Shown in pieces: positions 53,251-63,610 of a stretch of 64,000 nt of DNA. How positions within the stretch are numbered: the first letter of the stretch is position 1; each line of letters begins with the position of its first letter. Both the position numbers and the translations under genes were made by a program. The notes under the pieces are model-generated. The model saw only the letters and a list, made by a program, of their open reading frames with translations. It ran no database searches and was not told the origin of the DNA. This DNA comes from Acidobacteriaceae bacterium (GTDB lineage Bacteria; Acidobacteriota; Terriglobia; Terriglobales; Acidobacteriaceae), in contig PLHW01000014.1 in NCBI GenBank assembly GCA_003139095.1, forward strand, positions 88,669 to 152,668. Direction: 5' to 3'.

Positions 53251-55200
53251 ATGACCAATCAGTGGAATCAATTCGAAGCGATTGAGGGCTCGGATTACTG
53301 GATCCGGATGGTGAAGTGTCAGCACGCCTGTCCCGTCCACACCAACGCCTGCGGCTACGTCACCTCCATCGCCGAGGGCCGATACGAAGACGCTTACAAA
53401 ATCGCCCGCGCTACCAATCCTTTTACCTCCATCTGCGGACGCGTCTGCGGCGCCCCCTGCGAAGTCAACTGCCGCCGCGGCGATGTCGATGCCGCCGTCT
53501 CCATCCGCGCCCTCAAACGCTTCGTCACCGATAAATTCGGCCCGGAAAGCGGCAGCCCCGCCACTCACCACGCCGGCTGCGATCAACGCATGCTCCCGCC
53601 CAATCGCGGCGACTACGAAAAAATCGCGGTCGTCGGCGGCGGCGTCTCCGGCCTCACCGTCGCGCACGACCTCGTACAAATCGGCTACAAGGTCACCGTC
53701 TTCGAATCGAACCCCGAGCCCGGCGGCATGCTTACCGTCGGCGTCCCCGTCTTTCGTCTTCCGCGCGAACTCGTCAAAGCCGAAATCAACGCCATCCTCG
53801 CCCTCGGCGTCGACCTCAAGTGCAACATGCGCCTCGGTCGCGATTTCTCCATCGCCAGCCTCCGCAGCGACGGCTTCAAAGCCATCTTCCTCGGCATCGG
53901 TCTTCCCAAGGGCCGCAAGCTCAATCTCCCCGGCGGCGACCGCGAGATGGTCTACGACGGCATGGATTTCCTCCGCGCCTTCAACGAAGGCAAGCCGCTC
54001 TCCCTCGGCCGCCGCGTCGTCGTCATCGGCGGCGGCAATGTCGCCTACGACGTCGCCCGCTCCGCCGTCCGTCCCGAAATGTCCTCCATGAGCGAGACCC
54101 TCTCCGAGATGGGCCGCGGCGAGCAGGTTGCCTACGATGTTGCCCGCTCCGCTCTTCGCATGAGCAGTGACAAAGAAGTCCACGTCGTCTGTCTCGAGTC
54201 GCGCGCCGAAATGCCCGCCGACGAAGTCGAAATCGTCGAAGGCGAAGAGGAAGGTCTCAAACTCCACGATTCCCGCGGTCCCCGAGAAATTCTCGGCCAG
54301 AATGGCACCGTCACCGGCCTGCGCACCGCCCGCTGCACTTCCGTCTTTGACGCCACCGGCCGCTTCAATCCCTCATTCGACGAAAAAGACGTCGAAGACA
54401 TTCCCGCTGACACCATCATTTTCGCCATCGGCCAGACATCCGATCTCTCCTTCCTCAAACCGGAGGACGGCGTTGAGAGCGAGCGCGGCTTGATCAAGGT
54501 CAATCGTGAGACCTATCAGACCACCGCGCCGGATGTATTCGCCTGCGGCGACATCGCGCATGGGCCGCGCCTTTTCATCGACGCCATTGCATCGGCGCAG
54601 GTTGCGGCGCGGTCTATGCACGACTTCCTTCGCGGCACCCGCACAGAAATCGCCGTTCGCAGCCAGTGGGCGCCCGCTATCTACACCATGGCCGAAGGCT
54701 GGGAGCGCACTCCCCGCAGCAATCCGCCCGTCATCGACGCCGCCCAGCGTTCCGCCTCGCTCGACATCATCGAAGAGTCTTATCCCCCCGCCGAGGCTCA
54801 TCGCCAGGCCGCGCGCTGCCTCCGCTGCAACATCAATACCGTCTTTGACACGTCCACCTGCATCGCCTGCAACGGCTGCGTCGACGTCTGCCCCCAATCC
54901 ATCATCAAGCTCGTTGGCCTAAGCGAGCTTTGCAAGGAAGATCGCTGGCTCGACATGGTCTCAACTTCGCTCGCCGTCCCCCGCGATGAACTGCGCCGCA
55001 TGAATAAGTTCGAACTCGATTCCCTCGGCGGCGTCATGCTCAAAGACGAATCCACCTGCATCCGTTGCGCCATGTGCGCCTCGCGCTGTCCAACGCATGC
55101 CATCACCATGAAGAAATTCGAGTTTTACCGCGAGTGCGTGACCGTGCCGACGCCCAACGAAAAAATTCTCTACCACGCGGCCGGCACGAATGTGCGTTGA
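53251..55200 (+). CDS. GltD-like FAD/Fe-S oxidoreductase with C-terminal 2x[4Fe-4S]
   Basis: 649 residues. The N-terminal Fer4_20 domain has CQHACPVHTNACGYV, FTSICGRVCGAPCEVNCRRG. FAD is bound by KIAVVGGGVSGLTVAHDLVQ and NAD(P)H by VVVIGGGNVAYDVARSAVR. DVFACGDIAHGPRLFIDAIA is the second FAD motif. The C-terminus has two clusters: CIACNGCVDVCPQS and CIRCAMCASRCPTH. It resembles the small subunit of glutamate synthase/NfnB. VAYDVARSA(V/L)R occurs twice (54040-54072 and 54127-54159), an in-frame 87-nt duplication in the NADPH domain. Being in the respiratory operon it may deliver electrons to quinone. The stop is the start of a tandem array. Confidence 0.9.
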   Translation: MTNQWNQFEAIEGSDYWIRMVKCQHACPVHTNACGYVTSIAEGRYEDAYKIARATNPFTSICGRVCGAPCEVNCRRGDVDAAVSIRALKRFVTDKFGPESGSPATHHAGCDQRMLPPNRGDYEKIAVVGGGVSGLTVAHDLVQIGYKVTVFESNPEPGGMLTVGVPVFRLPRELVKAEINAILALGVDLKCNMRLGRDFSIASLRSDGFKAIFLGIGLPKGRKLNLPGGDREMVYDGMDFLRAFNEGKPLSLGRRVVVIGGGNVAYDVARSAVRPEMSSMSETLSEMGRGEQVAYDVARSALRMSSDKEVHVVCLESRAEMPADEVEIVEGEEEGLKLHDSRGPREILGQNGTVTGLRTARCTSVFDATGRFNPSFDEKDVEDIPADTIIFAIGQTSDLSFLKPEDGVESERGLIKVNRETYQTTAPDVFACGDIAHGPRLFIDAIASAQVAARSMHDFLRGTRTEIAVRSQWAPAIYTMAEGWERTPRSNPPVIDAAQRSASLDIIEESYPPAEAHRQAARCLRCNINTVFDTSTCIACNGCVDVCPQSIIKLVGLSELCKEDRWLDMVSTSLAVPRDELRRMNKFELDSLGGVMLKDESTCIRCAMCASRCPTHAITMKKFEFYRECVTVPTPNEKILYHAAGTNVR

Positions 55201-55315
55201 CGACTTGCGCTGACGATATGCGCTAAAGAACGTGCGCTAAAAGCGCGCGCTAACAATGTCCGCTGAAAGCCTGCGCTAACAACGCACGCTAACAACGTCC
55301 GCTGACGCCAAGGGA
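55190..55315 (+). repeat. Degenerate tandem array derived from the oxidoreductase stop region
   Basis: About nine units of 11-15 nt of the form TGCGCTAACAACG, with TTGA, CTGA or CTAA in each: GTGCGTTGACGACT (containing the gene's own stop at 55198-55200), TGCGCTGACGATA, TGCGCTAAAGAACG, TGCGCTAAAAGCGC, GCGCTAACAATGTC, CGCTGAAAGCC, TGCGCTAACAACG, CACGCTAACAACG, TCCGCTGACGCC. It fills the whole gap to the next gene. Confidence 0.85.
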
Positions 55316-55322
55316 GTCGTAA

Positions 55323-56117
55323 GTGACGGGGATTGAACTCTGGGTGGTCTTCACGCTGGGATTGGTCAGCAGTCTGCACTGCGTGCAGATGTGCGGCCCC
55401 ATCGTCCTCTCCTACAGCGTCGCCCTCGATCGCCCAAAGCTGATCCAGCCCAAGCCCGTTCAGCCAACCCACGACCAGCCGAACCCTGACCTCTCAACGC
55501 CTGCTCAGCAACAAACGAACCCCACCTCCCGCGCCCTGCTCTTCGGCCATCTCGCCTACAACGCCGGCCGCATTCTCACCTACGCCGCACTCGGCGCCGT
55601 CGCCGGACTCGCCGGAAAAACCGTCAGCCTCATCGGCCGTCTCGCCGGCTTCGCCAGCATCGTAGCCATTGTCGGCGGCGTCCTTATGCTTCTCGCCGGA
55701 CTGATAATGTTTGGCGCCTTCCCCGGCGTCCACACCTTCGGCTCGAATTTCTTCCGAGTTACTTCGAGTTACATCCGCCCGCTCGCCAGTCTTATCTCCT
55801 CGCCAAGCGTCGGCAAGCGCTTTCTCCTTGGCCTCGCCCTCGGCCTTCTTCCCTGCGGACTCATCTACGCCGCTCTCCTCCGCGCCCTCGCCACCGGTTC
55901 GCCCCTCTGGGGAGCCGCCACCATGGCCGCTTTTGGCGCTGGCACCGCCGGCGCTCTCCTCGCCGTCGGAATTTTTTCCTCCGCCCTGCGCGGTACTTTC
56001 CAGCGCTGGGGAACCCAGTTCGCCGCTCTCGGTGTCATAGCCATGGGCGCCCTCTTAATCGTTCGCGGAACTATGCCGGCTTTTCTGGCGGGAGCACACG
56101 CCCATGTCTGCCACTAA
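55323..56117 (+). CDS. SafE/TauE-like (UreH-type) membrane transport protein, probable cbb3 copper assembly factor
   Basis: 264 residues, about six helices. It begins ELWVVFTLGLVSSLHCVQMC followed by GPIVLSY (the LHC-x-x-MCGP motif) and ends with a second half having LLGLALGLLPCGLIYAALL (P-C-G-L-I-Y). These Cys-containing motifs are typical of the cbb3-associated branch of the sulfite exporter TauE/SafE family, often found next to ccoG/ccoI and possibly handling copper. A Pro/Gln/Asn-rich insertion (RPKLIQPKPVQPTHDQPNPD) separates helix 1 from helix 2. GTG start; the stop overlaps ccoG. Confidence 0.88.
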   Translation: MTGIELWVVFTLGLVSSLHCVQMCGPIVLSYSVALDRPKLIQPKPVQPTHDQPNPDLSTPAQQQTNPTSRALLFGHLAYNAGRILTYAALGAVAGLAGKTVSLIGRLAGFASIVAIVGGVLMLLAGLIMFGAFPGVHTFGSNFFRVTSSYIRPLASLISSPSVGKRFLLGLALGLLPCGLIYAALLRALATGSPLWGAATMAAFGAGTAGALLAVGIFSSALRGTFQRWGTQFAALGVIAMGALLIVRGTMPAFLAGAHAHVCH

Positions 56118-57471
56118 TCAGGGCACCGAACCCGGCAGCACCACCGCCCCTGCGCCAGCCCACCCGCCTAAGCCCAAGCGCACCAAGCTTCCGCCCATCG
56201 ATCCCGGTTTCCACTATCATCCCCTGCGCAAGGCCATCCACGTCATCTGCGTCATCGTCTTCTTCCTTCTTCCGCTTTCCAACCTGATGCGCATCGACAT
56301 CCCGCGTCAGCGTTTTTATTTCTTCGGCTACGAACTCTGGATCAGCGAATTCTCCATCCTCTTCTTCTCCATGATGTTCATGATGTTCGTCGTCGCGGCC
56401 ATGGCCATCCTTTGGGGCCGTGTCTACTGCGGCTACTTCTGCCCCCAGATGATCTTCAGTGAGGCCTCGCTTTCCCTCGAGCGCTGGCTCCAGCGCACCG
56501 TCGACACATATGTAAACTGGAACGCGCCAAAGCGCCTCCTCCTCGCCAAAGCCCTCTTCTATCTCATCGCCGGCGTCGCCTCCACCATTCTTGCCTTCGT
56601 CTTCATCTCTTACTTTGTCGAGCCGAAAGATCTCCTCCACCGCCTGCTCTCCTTCGATATCAAAACCGCCGGTGGCATCGCCGGTGCCGCCACTACTCTT
56701 CTTACCCTCCTCGACTTTCTATTCCTTCGCCAGCGTTTCTGCACCACCGTCTGTCCCTACGGCTATCTCCAGGGAATGCTCACCGACGACCACACTCTCC
56801 TCGTCCACTATCGCGATCCCGACCACGAGTGCATCGAGTGCAAAAAGTGCATTCGCGTGTGTCACATGGACATCGACATCCGCAACTCCCCTTACCAGAT
56901 CGAGTGCGTCGGTTGCGGCGAATGCATCGATGCCTGTAATGACATTCTCGCCAAACTCGGCAAGCAGGGCCTTATTCACTATGTCTGGGGCGAAAACGGC
57001 GAGCGCCTCGGCACCGGCGACCGTACCTGGTTTCAGAAGATCGGCCTACGCGACTCCAAGCGCGTCGTCGTTCTTCTCGTCCTCATGTTTTACGCCGCAG
57101 GTTTGTTTACCGCGCTCTCCATGCGCCATGCCGTCCTCGTTCAAATCGCCCCCGTGCGCGCCACGCTCTACCGTTTGGATAAAGACGGAGTCGTCTACAA
57201 CACCTTCCGCCTCAAGGCCGCCAATCGCAGCAGCCATCAGCAAACGGTCGTCCTCCAAATCGACGGCCTTCCCGGAACCCACTTCGTCTCCTTTGAGAAT
57301 GCCGGCGTGCTCAATCCCGGCCAGACCCTCGAACACGATTTCGAAATTGCCGCGCCGCCTGCCGCCGCCCTCCCGCCCGGCGTGAATCACTTTCGCCTGG
57401 TAAGCCGCGCAGGCAACGAGCACGACTCCTTTGACGAGACTTTTATTACGCCGTTCCAGGATACGCGCTAA
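56104..57471 (+). CDS. ccoG: Cytochrome c oxidase accessory protein CcoG (RdxA/FixG)
   Basis: 455 residues. Several membrane helices hold two ferredoxin-like clusters: WGRVYCGYFCPQMIFSEASL, FCTTVCPYGYLQGML, and CIECKKCIRVCHMDIDIRNS, CVGCGECIDACNDILAKLG, followed by a periplasmic immunoglobulin-like end. It reduces or inserts copper during cbb3 maturation. The start overlaps the previous gene by 14 nt, showing translational coupling. Complete; length agrees with the family. Confidence 0.96.
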   Translation: MSATNQGTEPGSTTAPAPAHPPKPKRTKLPPIDPGFHYHPLRKAIHVICVIVFFLLPLSNLMRIDIPRQRFYFFGYELWISEFSILFFSMMFMMFVVAAMAILWGRVYCGYFCPQMIFSEASLSLERWLQRTVDTYVNWNAPKRLLLAKALFYLIAGVASTILAFVFISYFVEPKDLLHRLLSFDIKTAGGIAGAATTLLTLLDFLFLRQRFCTTVCPYGYLQGMLTDDHTLLVHYRDPDHECIECKKCIRVCHMDIDIRNSPYQIECVGCGECIDACNDILAKLGKQGLIHYVWGENGERLGTGDRTWFQKIGLRDSKRVVVLLVLMFYAAGLFTALSMRHAVLVQIAPVRATLYRLDKDGVVYNTFRLKAANRSSHQQTVVLQIDGLPGTHFVSFENAGVLNPGQTLEHDFEIAAPPAAALPPGVNHFRLVSRAGNEHDSFDETFITPFQDTR

Positions 57472-57604
57472 GTGTCACCACTTATCGCGATGCAGTAAGT
57501 AGTCGAAACTGAACGAAAGACCGTCTAGATCAAGGCGGTCTAAAGAAAGACCCCGGCATAAGTTCATAACTGAGATCGGGAATTCATATGGAGGAGAATA
57601 GTAA

Positions 57605-58750
57605 ATGCGAAATAGAGAAAGAACGTGCCTGCTCGCGATTGCAAGCCTGCTCGTGGTGATTGCAATCGTATGCGTCGCCGCCTTCGGACAGACTTCGGCC
57701 CCAGTCCAGATGGCCGCCAACTCTGTCGCCCCGGTTATTTCTCAACCGGCCTCCGAAGTCACCCCGTCCACTTCCGCCCTGCAGGCGCGTCTCGAGGCGC
57801 AACAGCAGGAAATCAATAAATTAACCGCCCTCGTAGAAAAACTTCAAACCATGCTCGAGCCGGTCGCCTCCGCTCGTGCCATTCTCCCCAACACCAGCAT
57901 CGGCTTCCTCCCTTATCCCGGAGGCGCCCCGTCTCCATCCCCATCTCCTGTCGAGCCTTCACAAGCGAGCTATACCTCGCCGCGTGAGTTGCTCCCCGAT
58001 ATCGGCCACATCGGCGCCGAGCTTGGCTTCTTCGTCGGCGGCGCCACTAACCCCTATAAGGACAACACGGGCTTCGCCTCCGGCGGCTATATCGACCTGC
58101 CCTGGAAAAACGTTCCCGGCGGCAAACTCTCCTACGAAATTATGATCGGCCTCCAGCGGTCGGTGACCACCCAGCAAACCAGTTCGGGCGTCAACGCACT
58201 GGTCGATACAGCTCTCAATAACTATCTCGTAAGTGCAGGTCTCGAGACCCTTCCCTCGGTTACTGACTATCTTACAACTCCGCTGCCAGTTACCAGCGTA
58301 GTCCAGGAGCGCTCCAAAGTCCTCACCGTCGCCCCCTTTGAGCTGAAGTATGCCATCACCAAGCTAGGCCGCTTCCGTCCCTACGTAGTCGGCGGGTTAG
58401 GTGCCTATGTCTGGATTGGCTCGGATAACAACACGGCCACCTTCAACGCCAACACTGCATTAGGTTCCCTGGCGGGATTGCCCGTCGGCAGCTCGACTCT
58501 CGGTGCCACCCTCAATGCCATCCTACAAGGATCGCAAATCGGCGGCCTCGCTCCAACAGCGCCCCAGTTGGCAGCGCGCGGCGTTCCCCACGGTCAGGGT
58601 AACCTCTTGTTCGGCGGCCAGATCGGCGGCGGCGCGGAATTCCGCATCACGCCTCGCCTCTCCCTCGGCGCCGACTTCCGCCACAACCAGGTTGAAGGCA
58701 GCAACGCCGGCTTCAACACCTTCACCTTCAAACAAGGGTTCCACTGGTAA
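57605..58750 (+). CDS. Outer-membrane beta-barrel-type protein
   Basis: 381 residues. The signal peptide (CLLAIASLLVVIAIVCVAAF) is followed by a short coiled coil (about 55-85; ALQARLEAQQQEINKLTALV, EKLQTML) and a Gly/Asn-rich beta-strand domain: GAELGFFVGGATNPYKDNTG, FRPYVVGGLGAYVWIG, EFRITPRLSLGADFRHNQVE, ending in FKQGFHW with a terminal aromatic as is usual for outer-membrane barrels. It may be a small porin or anchoring protein of the respiratory locus. AGGAG lies upstream; the 133-bp gap before it holds a short AGACCG/CGGTCT dyad. Confidence 0.75.
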   Translation: MRNRERTCLLAIASLLVVIAIVCVAAFGQTSAPVQMAANSVAPVISQPASEVTPSTSALQARLEAQQQEINKLTALVEKLQTMLEPVASARAILPNTSIGFLPYPGGAPSPSPSPVEPSQASYTSPRELLPDIGHIGAELGFFVGGATNPYKDNTGFASGGYIDLPWKNVPGGKLSYEIMIGLQRSVTTQQTSSGVNALVDTALNNYLVSAGLETLPSVTDYLTTPLPVTSVVQERSKVLTVAPFELKYAITKLGRFRPYVVGGLGAYVWIGSDNNTATFNANTALGSLAGLPVGSSTLGATLNAILQGSQIGGLAPTAPQLAARGVPHGQGNLLFGGQIGGGAEFRITPRLSLGADFRHNQVEGSNAGFNTFTFKQGFHW

Positions 58751-58764
58751 GCGCCGGAGGTCAC

Positions 58765-59322
58765 ATGCCCAACGATGAAAGCAACCCGAATCCAAAAACA
58801 CTCTCACGGCGCCAACTCCTGCGTGCTGGAGGCTTGTCGGTCGCGGCCGGAGTTGTAGCCTCCGGCGTCTCCGCGCGTGCCGCTAAGGCGGTCCGGTACG
58901 CAGGTGACCTTGCAATCCTCAATGTGGCGCTCGGCCTCGAGCATCAGGCCATCGCCGCTTACGATGCCGGCGCCGCCAGTAAACTCCTCAACGCCGATCA
59001 ACTCAAGATCGCCGTAAGTTTTCAAAACGATCACAAACGCCACCGCGACGCCCTAACAAAGTTTATCAAGCGTTACGGCGGAACCCCGGTCGCGCCCAAG
59101 GCCAGTTACGACTTCGGCACGATCGGCTCGGCAACCGACATCGTCAAGCTCGCGCAAAGCCTGGAAGACGGTGCCATGGGAGCCTATCTCGCGAACGCCG
59201 GCAAACTCGAGAATCGCGAAATCCTCGACGCCGCCGTTCCCATCCTTGAGGACGAAGTGCGCCACAACACCGTCTTCAAACAACTGCTCGGCATGGACGT
59301 TACCGGGCGGCTCAAGTATTGA
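58765..59322 (+). CDS. Ferritin-like domain protein (Tat-type signal), first of tandem pair
   Basis: 185 residues. A twin-arginine-like signal (SRRQLLRAGGLSVAAGVVA) is followed by a four-helix ferritin-like fold: LAILNVALGLEHQAIAAYDA, AVSFQNDHKRHRDALTKF, PKASYDFGTIGSATDIVKLA, LEDGAMGAYLA and VPILEDEVRHNTVFKQLLGM. The Glu in LEHQ, His in NDHKRH, Glu in LEDG and E-x-x-H of DEVRH could bind a di-metal site. The fold is DUF2202/ferritin_2-like. The next gene is a paralogue 17 bp on. Role in metal or redox handling at the respiratory locus is inferred. Confidence 0.85.
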   Translation: MPNDESNPNPKTLSRRQLLRAGGLSVAAGVVASGVSARAAKAVRYAGDLAILNVALGLEHQAIAAYDAGAASKLLNADQLKIAVSFQNDHKRHRDALTKFIKRYGGTPVAPKASYDFGTIGSATDIVKLAQSLEDGAMGAYLANAGKLENREILDAAVPILEDEVRHNTVFKQLLGMDVTGRLKY

Positions 59323-59339
59323 AGGCAGGAGGAGAGTTC

Positions 59340-59903
59340 ATGATGGAACAACAACCGGCAGTGAACTTAGTGGAGCCAGTTCTCGATGAGAAGAACATTC
59401 GTCGCGAGTGGCTTCGCTTGGCCGGCGCCGCAAGCGGGGGAGCGATCCTGTTCTTGCTGACCGGTAACACCAGGCAGTTATACGCGCAATCCCTCGGCGG
59501 CGACCTCGGCATTCTCTCGGCCGCTCTTTACCTGGAGAACGAGGCCGTCGCAGCATACCAGGCCGGAACTGAGAGTAAGTTGCTCTCGCCCGGAGTGCTC
59601 AACGTCGCCGTCGCGTTCCAAAGCGATCATAAGTATCATCGCGATGGCATCGGCGGCGTCCTCAAATCCCTTGGGGTCGAACCCAGGGGTCCCGAACAAC
59701 ACTACGACTTCGGAAGCTTGCACAGCGAAAAGGATATTCTTCGCCTCGCTCGCGACCGGGAGAATGGCGCTGTGCTTGCCTATGGCACGCTCGCGTCCAA
59801 CATCATGACCAAAGCCGTGTTGAATTTCGGCGCCAACGTTCTGGTGGATGAGGTCCGCCACCGCACGATCTTGAATGGCGCGCTCGGAATTCCGAACTAC
59901 TAA
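59340..59903 (+). CDS. Ferritin-like domain protein, second of tandem pair
   Basis: 187 residues. The N-terminus (EWLRLAGAASGGAILFLLTG) is a signal-like helix behind a single Arg pair. The fold matches the preceding gene: LGILSAALYLENEAVAAYQA, AVAFQSDHKYHRDGIGGV, EQHYDFGSLHSEKDILRLAR, NFGANVLVDEVRHRTILNGA. The Glu/His residues of the putative metal site (LENE, SDHKYH, DRENG, DEVRH) are conserved in both. AGGAGGAG precedes the ATG at 59340; the upstream ORF extension is discarded. Confidence 0.85.
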   Translation: MMEQQPAVNLVEPVLDEKNIRREWLRLAGAASGGAILFLLTGNTRQLYAQSLGGDLGILSAALYLENEAVAAYQAGTESKLLSPGVLNVAVAFQSDHKYHRDGIGGVLKSLGVEPRGPEQHYDFGSLHSEKDILRLARDRENGAVLAYGTLASNIMTKAVLNFGANVLVDEVRHRTILNGALGIPNY

Positions 59904-60054
59904 CTCGTACTGCGGCATTGCAATCCGTATCTCAATTGCCGCGCGGATGGTAAATGCGGGGCCGGTTCATCTTATCGGCCCTTTTGCCAAAGTGAACGTG
60001 GTTAAATCTAACTCGGATGGCAGGGCCGTCCTTTTGGCCCGGATGGAGTGAAAC

Positions 60055-60244
60055 ATGAGCGCAATCGCGATGACGTCCAACATCCCCGATAAAAGGAAGC
60101 CGGCGCCCCTGGCTTACTTCCTCGGATTCGTCTTCGTCCTTTTTATCGGAATCCTGATCTTCTGTTACATCGTCACCAAACGCGCCAACCCCGTCTTCCT
60201 CGACGAGCATGGCAAGCCTGTCACCTCGTCCACCTCGCACGATC

Positions 60245-60258
<14 letters not shown>
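60055..60258 (+). CDS. Small single-helix membrane protein with His-rich tail
   Basis: 67 residues. A Lys/Pro-rich start leads to a helix (LAYFLGFVFVLFIGILIFCY) and a tail ending TSSTSHDHAGH, whose three His near the C-terminus could bind copper. The 3' end overlaps the start of the ccoI-like gene (14 nt), so it is translated together with the ATPase. No family was recognised. Confidence 0.7.
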
Positions 60259-62797
<2,539 letters not shown>

Positions 62798-62822
62798 CGC
62801 CCGCGATCGACAGCGCCCATCC

Positions 62823-63548
62823 CTACCGATTCGCCTCAAACCGGTACCCCACGCCCCGCATCGTCTTCAAATACCGCGGATGCCGCGGGTCGCGTTCGAT
62901 TTTTTCCCGCAACCGCCGCACAAAAACGTCAATCGACCGCGGCGTCACAAACGACCCTTCCTTCCACACTGCGTCAAGCAGTTGATCGCGCGTGAACACT
63001 CGTCCGCGGTGCCGCACAAGATATTCCAGCAGCCGGAACTCGCGCACCGTAGTCGGTACTACCTTGCCCTGCACCCGCACGGTCATCGATGCCAGGTCAA
63101 TTTCCAGTTCGCCGAGCTGTATCAACTCTCGCGACGGCGCCTCTTTTTGCGTCCGCAGAATATTCCGCACCCGCGCAATCAGTTCGCGCGGGCTGAACGG
63201 CTTGGTGATGTAACCATCCCCACCCGCATCGAATGCCTGCAACCGGTCCGGTTCCTGTGTGCGCGCCGAAAGAAAAATAATCGGCGTCTTCCCCAGTTGC
63301 TCATGCTGCCGGATCTGCCGGCACAAGTCGAACCCATTGATCTCCGGCAGCATGATGTCGAGCAGAAACAGCGACGGCTGCGCCAGCGCCGCCGACGGAA
63401 CTACCGGCGCTCCCGAGAAGAACGTCGACACCTCGAATCCCGCCGTCCTCAGGTTGTGTTCGATCAGGCGCGACACATCCACGTCGTCCTCGACCACATA
63501 GATGAGGTCCGGTTGACGCGAATTGTCCAACGTCCCCAATGCTTGCAT
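62823..63548 (-). CDS. OmpR/PhoB-family winged-helix response regulator (orphan)
   Basis: 241 residues. The receiver begins DLIYVVEDDVDVSRLIEHNL with the phosphorylated Asp in LFLLDIMLPEINGFDLCRQI and the Lys in GYITKPFSPREL. The winged-helix output domain follows: REFRLLEYLVRHRGRVFTRD, QLLDAVWKEGSFVTPRSIDV, and FVRRLREKIERDPRHPRYLK with RGVGYRFE. No histidine kinase gene lies next to it. It is convergent to ccoI (26 bp). Promoter-proximal perfect dyad at 63594-63610. Confidence 0.96.
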   Translation of the reverse strand: MQALGTLDNSRQPDLIYVVEDDVDVSRLIEHNLRTAGFEVSTFFSGAPVVPSAALAQPSLFLLDIMLPEINGFDLCRQIRQHEQLGKTPIIFLSARTQEPDRLQAFDAGGDGYITKPFSPRELIARVRNILRTQKEAPSRELIQLGELEIDLASMTVRVQGKVVPTTVREFRLLEYLVRHRGRVFTRDQLLDAVWKEGSFVTPRSIDVFVRRLREKIERDPRHPRYLKTMRGVGYRFEANR

Positions 63549-63593
63549 GGATCGTAGCGAGAAGCCTCGGCCCCTCTTGAACTTATGGTGGAA

Positions 63594-63610
63594 ACTGTCA
63601 GAGTGACAGT
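63594..63610 (-). promoter_or_regulatory. Perfect dyad ACTGTCA-GAG-TGACAGT upstream of the orphan response regulator
   Basis: 7-bp inverted arms (63594-63600, 63604-63610), 46 bp before the start codon. It may be an operator. The half-site CTGTCA resembles the PhoB half-site, but PhoB sites are direct repeats, so the regulator is not identified. Confidence 0.55.
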
